From contig JAHDXO010000053.1 of assembly GCA_023382975.1 (NCBI GenBank), positions 1 through 55,384 on the forward strand: a stretch of 55,384 nt of DNA. The letters run 5' to 3'. The notes beneath the pieces were generated by a model that was not told the origin of the DNA, did no database searches, and worked only from the letters and a program-made list of their open reading frames with translations. Each line of letters opens with the position of its first letter. Within the stretch, counting starts at the first letter, position 1. The position numbers and the translations under genes were made by a program. Of this stretch, positions 1-8,000 are shown piece after piece. The DNA comes from Pirellulaceae bacterium. Its GTDB lineage: Bacteria > Planctomycetota > Planctomycetia > Pirellulales > Pirellulaceae.

Positions 1-560
1 GGCGGAAGAGAACGGCAGCGCGGGAGAAGGGGCTCGCTGTAGGGTTTTGCATTTCGACTGGCCGGTTCCGGCCAGCGCTCTCGAGCATCGAGGGTGCGGC
101 GATCCGCGGGGCGCCGAGTTCGAAGCACATTGGTGGCGCGTATTGGGACGGCAGTTCCGTGTTTCGCTGAGCTCTTGCAGTGATCGCATTTTCGAAGGTC
201 GGAATCGCACGGATGGCAAAGCCCGAGCACCGATGATGAGCAGCCCGTCTCGTGTTGGGAACGAGCCTTGGCCCGGATTATTCACGGGGGCGTGTTGTAG
301 CACAGGCAGCTTGCCTGTGTTCCCCAAGTACAGGCTGGCAGCCTGTACCACGGCCCCTCGGAGGACTTCGCGAACAATCCGGGTTGGTCTGGTTCGCCGC
401 GGGATGCGGCAATGGCGATCCGCATTCTCGTCCATGCCCCGGCTCTGCCAGCCGTGCTGTCCAGGACGCGGACGGGTTGCTGCTGTGCAAAGCGTTGCAG
501 GTCTGACTCGCGTTCGGCGCCCGCGAGCCACTCGAAGTGACACGCGTTCGGTGGGGGCGG
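1..560. other. Left-edge region without a convincing gene
   Basis: No reading frame here shows a recognisable domain, a Shine-Dalgarno-supported start or a credible composition. The long forward frames run straight through two palindromic repeats (301-319 and 328-348) and then lie antisense to the hypothetical gene at 561-1781, so I treat them as non-coding. A short frame open from the left edge ends at 40-42 and could be the last residues of a gene outside the window, but nothing supports this. Confidence 0.5.
301..348. repeat. Paired hairpin repeats of the GTAGCACAGGC type
   Basis: Two adjacent perfect palindromes are visible. The first has arms CACAGGCA (301-308) and TGCCTGTG (312-319) around GCT. 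The second has arms GTACAGGCT (328-336) and AGCCTGTAC (340-348) around GGC. The first is preceded by GTAG, giving GTAGCACAGGC at 297-307. The same 11-mer followed by a very similar hairpin recurs at 40758-40780, so this is a dispersed element and not a local accident. The arrangement resembles REP-like intergenic palindromes, but family membership is inference. Confidence 0.75.
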
Positions 561-1781
561 CTAGGGAATCACGAAGAACATGCCGGCGATCAGAGCGGCT
601 TCGACCGTCGCGGCGTTCAGTTGGAGCGGGGGCAATTCGCGATGCCAGGGAGCGGGGCGGCCAGGCCGGTAGGGGCTCATGTCCTGATAGCACACGCGAG
701 GTCGGTAGACGGTCATCAGGTAGGGCATCGCGGGGACGGTGACGAAGAAGCGCGCTCCGGAGACCACCGGCTGCAAGCGCGGTGTCGGGGTGGTTCCGAA
801 ACGCTCCAGATTGATTTCTTCGAAATACAGCGGCTGGTGACAGAAATCGGCAGGTTCGAGAAAGAAATCCGGATTCAACCCGATGTGACTGAGGACCGGG
901 ATGTCGTGGTGCTGGCCGAAGGAGCCGAACAGTTGACCTGCGTCACTATCTGGTTCCTGAAGATCCGGCGAGACTTCGGGGTTTGTCTGCAAGGCGGTAT
1001 CGACCGAAAGCTGGGCGAGAGGCGTGAAGCCCAACGCGGCCATCGGGTCACTTGGGTTTGCCGGTGTTGCAGGTGCCTGGGACCGAGTGGCCACGAACCG
1101 GGTGCGGCGACGGACGGTCGAACGCGCGGTGGTGTTGGTGCGGTTGGCGCCCGCCGACGATGCGGCAGGGACGACGCGCACTTCGGCGACCTGGAAGACT
1201 TGCGGCAATTGCAGGATGGTCGGGTCGATCGGCTCGACATTGCCCGACACGGCGGTGAATTCGAAGATGCGAGTGCTTTCACTCCGGGACTCGGAAAACG
1301 GTCCGACGCTGGATTGGCCGATCGAATCCATCGTCGCGTGACGATGTTCCGAAATGGCTTCGGTGTCGTTCGGGGCCGAAGGTCGCACGATGGAAAATAC
1401 GCGTGCGCCGGCTAGGAAATTGGCATCCACGTCCAAGCCATGCAGGTTATCGCTAAGCGACATGGACACGGGCTGTGATTCGAAGATCATCAGATCCAGC
1501 GGCGGTTCCGGCGGATCAAGGCGATGGTCGGTCCAAGTGATCAGCCCGTCCTTCGGGGCTGGTCGAACGGAGACGGTTTTAATCTTGGGTGGTGCCGGAT
1601 CCATCGCTGCGCTCAGTTCCGTGGGCAAATCGGGCGGTTGGTCCGTGGCGGCGATGACCTGAAGCAGATCTGCACACCCGAATAGAGCCAATGCTGCCAC
1701 AGCCATCCGCAGCGGCCGATGGCGCAACGCAAGCCAGTTGCGGCTGAGAGTAAAATGGTTGGCAGTCCGGTTGACGTTCAT
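561..1781 (-). CDS. Exported hypothetical protein, 406 aa
   Basis: I do not recognise a family. The start chosen is the ATG at 1781 because a GAGGGGG Shine-Dalgarno-like stretch lies just upstream; an upstream in-frame start would add 13 residues without a ribosome site. The N-terminus has a basic segment followed by a hydrophobic run (about residues 26-36) ending in LFGC, which could be a weak lipobox or a signal anchor. The rest is Pro/Ser/Thr-rich with an Arg/Thr-rich stretch in the middle, and it ends with a short hydrophobic tail (residues GMFFVIP). The gene is divergent from the giant adhesin gene with 272 bp between starts, so the two may share a regulatory region. The function is unknown; a cell-envelope location is inferred from the N-terminus only. 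Confidence 0.6.
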   Translation of the reverse strand: MNVNRTANHFTLSRNWLALRHRPLRMAVAALALFGCADLLQVIAATDQPPDLPTELSAAMDPAPPKIKTVSVRPAPKDGLITWTDHRLDPPEPPLDLMIFESQPVSMSLSDNLHGLDVDANFLAGARVFSIVRPSAPNDTEAISEHRHATMDSIGQSSVGPFSESRSESTRIFEFTAVSGNVEPIDPTILQLPQVFQVAEVRVVPAASSAGANRTNTTARSTVRRRTRFVATRSQAPATPANPSDPMAALGFTPLAQLSVDTALQTNPEVSPDLQEPDSDAGQLFGSFGQHHDIPVLSHIGLNPDFFLEPADFCHQPLYFEEINLERFGTTPTPRLQPVVSGARFFVTVPAMPYLMTVYRPRVCYQDMSPYRPGRPAPWHRELPPLQLNAATVEAALIAGMFFVIP

Positions 1782-2053
1782 GCCGGCCCCCTCGGTCTGG
1801 ATCGAGACGCATGGATACACTTCTAGTCGTTGTTTCGACTGTCAGAAACGGTTCTCTCGATACAGATCCTATGAGCATGAAAACTCTTCCCAGTCATCCC
1901 GCCTTAACGGTGAAGGTGTCGTGCCGAGATGGGCGACTGAGGGATTTGGGAAGACTGCGGCATTCATGCGTGGGCGAACCGCAAAATCGTAGGAAAATCT
2001 GTGTTGCCAAGTATACTGAGTGGAATATCGCTCAAACCGTCGAGGACGCCAAA

Positions 2054-5000
2054 ATGTTGACGCCGTCATGGTGGCAGAGAATGTGGAAACAGTCGGTACG
2101 CCGTCAGCAGCGGGCGCAGCGGAGGCGACGCCGGGACCGCATCACCCCGTATTTGTCGGGTGCCTTTCTCGAAGAGCGTCAGGTGCTCGACGGCATGCCG
2201 ATCATGGTCTCCGAATTGACCGGGGCGGTCGAGTTGAACAGCGGGACGGCCGCGGACGACGGCGTGGCCGACGTCTATCAGGCTCAAGTCGTTCAGCACG
2301 ATGGTCAGGACCGCCTGCAAGTCACCGTCAATGGCCAAGTCGCCTACAGCGGACTGCTGGGCTCGGCCGCTTCAATCACGATCCGCGGCAGTTCCGATGC
2401 CGATGTTCTGGTGGTGTATGGATCGCAGGAGCATCCGGAGGCATGGCACGGGCTGACATTCGATGCCGGCGGTGGCGACGATCGTTTGGTCCTGGTTGAT
2501 TGGTCCGCTCAATCGGTTCAGCACACGCTGACTGGCAACGGAGTCGGGCAGTTGTCGGTCGTGGCTCGGGATAGGGAAGCCGTCTTGTCGTACCGCGGCG
2601 TGGAATCGATCGCCGACTCGATCGACGCGAACATTCGGGACTTCCAATTCCTGGGCGATGGCGACCGAATCGGGTTGTCCGACGATGGCTGGGAGGACAA
2701 TGGGATTTCGCGTTTGAGCGGCGATGCGTGGCCCGAGGTGACGTTCGCATCGCCTGGCGACCGATTGCGGATCGACACCACATCCGCTTCGGCAACTCGC
2801 ATCGACGTGAGCGGCCTAGATGCTTCGTTCGATGCCGACCTGGAATGGACGGCATCGGCCAGCAGTCGGGTCCGTCTCGAACGGGAACTTACGCTGGGCA
2901 GTGGCAATCTGCGCGTCCAGGCGGGCGAGATCGAGGTTTCCGGAACCGTGCGGACCAACGAGGCGGCGATCGAGTTGGCAGCCACCTCGCGAATTCATCT
3001 TGAGTCCGGATCGTCGATGCAGAACGACGGTGGTCGAGTTACGATTCTGGGCGGGGAGATTCAACACGACGGATCGCTGACGGCACGGGGCGGCGAGGTG
3101 ACGATGCACGCCCGTGGCGGCACGCTGATCGTTTCCGGGACCGTGGATGTGTCGGACTCGACGCCAGGACAGTCCGGCGGCACGGTCCATCTGTTCGGGG
3201 ACCGCGTCGGGTTATTGGACGCCGCCCGCATCGATGCCTCGGGAGCGGTCGGCGGCGGCTGTGTCCTGATCGGCGGCGACTACCAAGGCGCCAATCCCGA
3301 CATCCCCAATGCGTTGCGGACCTACGTCGGCACCGAAGTCCACATCGCGGCCGATGCCCTCGACGCCGGCGATGGCGGGACCGTCGTCGTCTGGGCGGAC
3401 GAAGCCACTTGGTTTTACGGCCGCATCAGCGCCCGCGGCGGAGAGCAAGGCGGAAACGGCGGCTTCGCCGAGGTGTCGGGGAAACAGTTTCTGGACTACC
3501 GCGGCCAAGTCGACACGCGAGCACCGCTCGGTCGCGTTGGGACTCTGCTGCTGGACCCGACGAATGTGCGCATTGTCGTTGCGGGAGGGGAATCAAGTGA
3601 TCTGACCGAGGTGGACGAGTTCAGCGATCCCGATATTCCTCCGGACGACGACGTCACACTGGACGTCGCCGCGATCAATTCGGCCACGAGCAACGTTGTC
3701 ATCCAGGCCAACAACGACATCATCGTCGAAGCCGCCGCCATCATCAACATCGCCGACGCCGGGATCAACCTGACAATGCAGGCGGGTCGCAGCATCATCG
3801 TGAACGCCAACATCACCACGAACAACGGCGCGGTTACTCTGACGGCCAATGAAACGGTGGCCAATGGCGTTCAGGACGTCGATCGCGCACCGGGGGCCGC
3901 GGTGGTCACGATGGCTGCCGGGACGACGATCGATGCGGGCGACCAGGACATCACCATTCGCGTAAGCACCGGGCCGAATACAAACAACACCAGCGGCGAC
4001 ATCACGCTCGGTGATCTGACCACTTCCGGGCACGTGCTGGTCGTCAACGACGGACCGACTGCCGGCAGCGGAATCGTACGCGCGACCCCGTTATCATCGA
4101 TCACGGCTGCTTCCGTCGCGCTGGATGTGAACGGCGCCGGCGGAGGCGGCGAAATCGGCGAGTCCGATTCGCCGATCCGAGTCGACGTCAGCTACATCGA
4201 AGCCCGCGGGCAGAGCGCCGGGATCTTCATCGAGTCGCTCAACGTGGGCGTCACGACCATCGGTGGTGCAGCGCTGGGCGGGCTGACCGGAATCTCGACC
4301 AGTCCTGGCGGGCACATCGAGTTGTCGGCAACCCTGGGCACCGAGATCATGGTTTCCGAGGCAGTCAGCGCGGACGGCAGCGGGAATGTCACGCTGAATG
4401 CCGGCGCGGGCGTCTTGAACATCGTCGCAGCGGTCAGTTCGGGCAGTGGAAATATAAGGTTGACCTCGGACGACATCGCCGTCAACGATACGATTGGCAG
4501 CAGCGGCGAGTTGGTCCTGCAACCGACCACGACGACTCGTTCGATCGGCATCAACGATGCCGGTGATTATCATTTGACCGCCGCAGAAATCGGCAACTTG
4601 CTGGAAGGATTCTCGAATATCCGCATCGGACGCACCGACGGCACGCATGCCATCGCCGTGGGCGCGGCCAGTTTCCGAGATTCAATCGTGCTGAGCGCGC
4701 CGCAACCCGGTGGCTCGATCGCGGTGAACGGCCAACTGGACACGCTGGCCAGCACCGATTCGGCCGCGATCACGCTAGACGGTCCCGGCGCCACGACCAC
4801 GCTCAATGCCGATATCGTGACCGCCGGCGGCGCGATCCTGATCAGCGATAGCGTGGTGTTGGCCGGGGGCGGCAGCTACTTGCTGGACACGACCAACGGC
4901 GGGGCCGTTGTGACCGGTGCTTCCATCACGATTGAAGGAACGCTCGATGCGACCACGGCAGGCGTGGAGGATCTTTCGTTGCGAGCCGGAACTGACGGGA

Positions 5001-8000
5001 ACGTCGATCTGCAGGGGGCGGTGGGCGATGGAGTGCGATTGGGCGATTTGACGGTCGTGAGCGCCAACGATGTCTCGCTGCCCGCCGTAACAGCCGGGCG
5101 TCTGCTGCAACAAAGCGGCGCGGGGACGACCACCTTCCTCGGCGCGGTCGACCTGGACAACGGCGCAGCCGGAGACATCCTGAAATTGGACGACGTAAAC
5201 GCCGTCACATTCGACAACGCCGCCACCGTGACCACGGCCAGCGAGGGAAATGTCCGCTTGGACGGCGATACTACCGGCGTGCTGACCATCGGGACAGGGG
5301 CGTTCCTTTTGGATGGCAGTTTCCAGGAGACCGATTTCACCCTGCTCGGCCTAGCCGCCAACATTGTCACCTCGGGCGACAACATCAGTTTCGCGGACCC
5401 AGTGGAGCTGAACGGCGACGTCTCGCTCTCTACCGGAGCCGCTGGCGGCGACATCGCGTTGGCCGGCACGGTGGACTCGGACGGAACATCGCGGCAGTTG
5501 AGTTTCACGGCCGGCACGGGTGACATCACCGTCAACGGACCCTTGGGCGGCACGGCCGCTCTCCAGTCGGTCACCATCCACAGCGCGCGGCATGTGACGT
5601 TCTCGGGGACGGTGCGAACCAGCGGCGATTTCACCCAGGCCGCGGGCACCGGAACTACCACGCTGAATGGGACCAGTGGCACGGGGATCGGCGGAATGCT
5701 GTCGCTGACCACCGATGCGATCGCCTTCAATACGGCCACCGTCGACACCGTGGGAGCGGTCCAACTGCAGGCTCAAAACGCTGTCACGCTCAACGCCGGC
5801 TTGAATGCCGGAAGCAGCACGATCGCGATTGCGGCCAATCAGGACGGCGCCGGTGCCGAGGGATTCTCCCAGACCGCCGGCACGATTCAGACAACCAACG
5901 CCTCTGCCAGCGCCGTGGCGATCGACGTCAATGCGGCAGGCGGCGGCGCGGGCAGCGCGGCGTTGGGCGACATTTCCTCGGGCAGCGGCGGCACGATCAC
6001 CGTCAGCACGGCGACCGGCGGCAACGCATCAGGCGGTTCGATCACGCAGACGGCCCTGACGTTGCTGAACGCAGGCACTGGCACCGTGGCGCTGAGCACG
6101 CCGACGACCGGGGCTAGTGGGATCGGTACCGCGGCGGACAACATCCGCACGACGGCCGGGACAGTCACCGCAACGACCGGTTCCGCCGGCGTGTTTATCA
6201 CCGAGACCGACGGCGCCGGTTTTACAGCGACCGCCACTGGCGCGGGCGACGTGCGTTTGACCAACATCGCCGGCACCTTGAACGTCGCCGGCGCGACGAC
6301 CACCGGTAGCGGGGCGATCGTGCTCAGCAGCGGCGATGCGATCACGCTGAATGCTGCGGTCGGTGGCGTAGGATTCAGCGGCACGGTGACGATCAATGCC
6401 AATACCGACAACGCCGGCAGCCAGAGCTTCACGCAGAACAGCGGCGGCTCGATCCAGACCGCTAATGAGACGGCCAACTCCGTTAGTATTACGGTGGGCG
6501 GAACGGGCGGTGCCGCGCTGCGCACGATCACCGTCGGCACGACCGTCGGCCGAGTCACGATGAACGTCGGCGGCACAATCACCGACGCGGCCAACAACAC
6601 GGACGTGAACGTTACGGCCTTGGAGTTGCTGATCACCGCGTCGAACGGCGTCGGGACGTCCGGAAATCCGTTGGAGACAGAAGTATCGAGACTCGAAGCC
6701 TTCGGCGGAGCAGGTGGCGTATTTGTGGACAACACCGGCGGATTGACCATCGGTGGCATCGATGCTGGAGTGACCGGCGTGTCGTCCACCAGCGGCAGCA
6801 TCCACGTCACCGCCAGCAGCCTGCTGACGGTCAACGAAAGGGTCGAAAGTACGGGCGGCGGCACTATCACGCTGGCAGCCACCAACAACAGCGACGATAC
6901 CGACGATCTGGTACTCAACGCGCAAGTGATCACCTCCGGTGGGCACGGCAACATCGTACTCGAAGCCGGCCACGATCTGACCGTGAACAACAGCGTGGCC
7001 CAGGATGTGTCAGTAACCGGCAACGGCACGATCACGGCCAACGCAGCGAACGTCACCACGCTGGCCGCCAACGTTCAACTGGCCACGGGTGGCGGTGCGG
7101 CAACCTCGATCACCTTGAGCACCGACGATCTGGTGATCAACGAAGCCGCGGCCATTGTCCTCAACGCCGGCGCTGGCGCTGTCACGATCCGCAATTCGTC
7201 CCAAGACCGAAGAATCAATCTCGGCACGCTGACCGCGGCCACTGACGACTTGGACCTGTCCAATACCGAATTGAATCGGATCACTGCCGGCAAGCTGATC
7301 GTCGGACGCAACGACAGTCCGAATCAAGCCGGGAATGTCACCATCGACGGCGCGGTCAGTACCAGCACCTCCTTGCTGCACATCATGACCGGGGGCAGCG
7401 TGACGGACACCAGCGGCGCCGGTTCGATCAGCGAAACGAGCCTGGCGATTCAAGCCGCTGGCGCCGTGACGCTGACCAACTCGGCCAACGATGTCACCAA
7501 CTTGGCCATCAATGTCGTCAGCGGCGACATTCGATTCACGGACGCGTCCGGCCTGGTCATCGCCACGGTGGACGGTGTGGACGGAATCCAAACGGATTCA
7601 GGCAGTATCCATCTGGTGCTGATCGACGGTTCGCTGACGGTCGACCGACTGATCCAGGCGAACGGCATCGGCCAGGATGTGACGATTGACGTCCATGGGG
7701 CCGGCGATGATGACGACGTCGTGCTGAATGCCAACATCGAGGCGCCGGACCAGATCGACATTCGCGCCTCGCGCGACATTATGCAGCCGGACGCGGACCG
7801 ATTTCTGATCGCCGACAATCTCACCTTGGTCGCCGGACGCAATATTGGCGAGGGCGCCTCGTTGGCTACTCGCATCGACACGCAGGTCACCACGCTAGCC
7901 GCCCAGGCCGGCACGGCCACCGACGGCAGCATGTTTATCAATCAAGACGCACTCGGCGGTGCCTTGACGATCGGCGAATTGACCAGCGCGATCACGGCGT

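Noticed and set aside
47..1415. Long forward open frames at the left edge
   Set aside because: They run through palindromic repeats and antisense to the hypothetical gene at 561-1781, have Arg-rich non-protein-like composition and lack recognisable domains.
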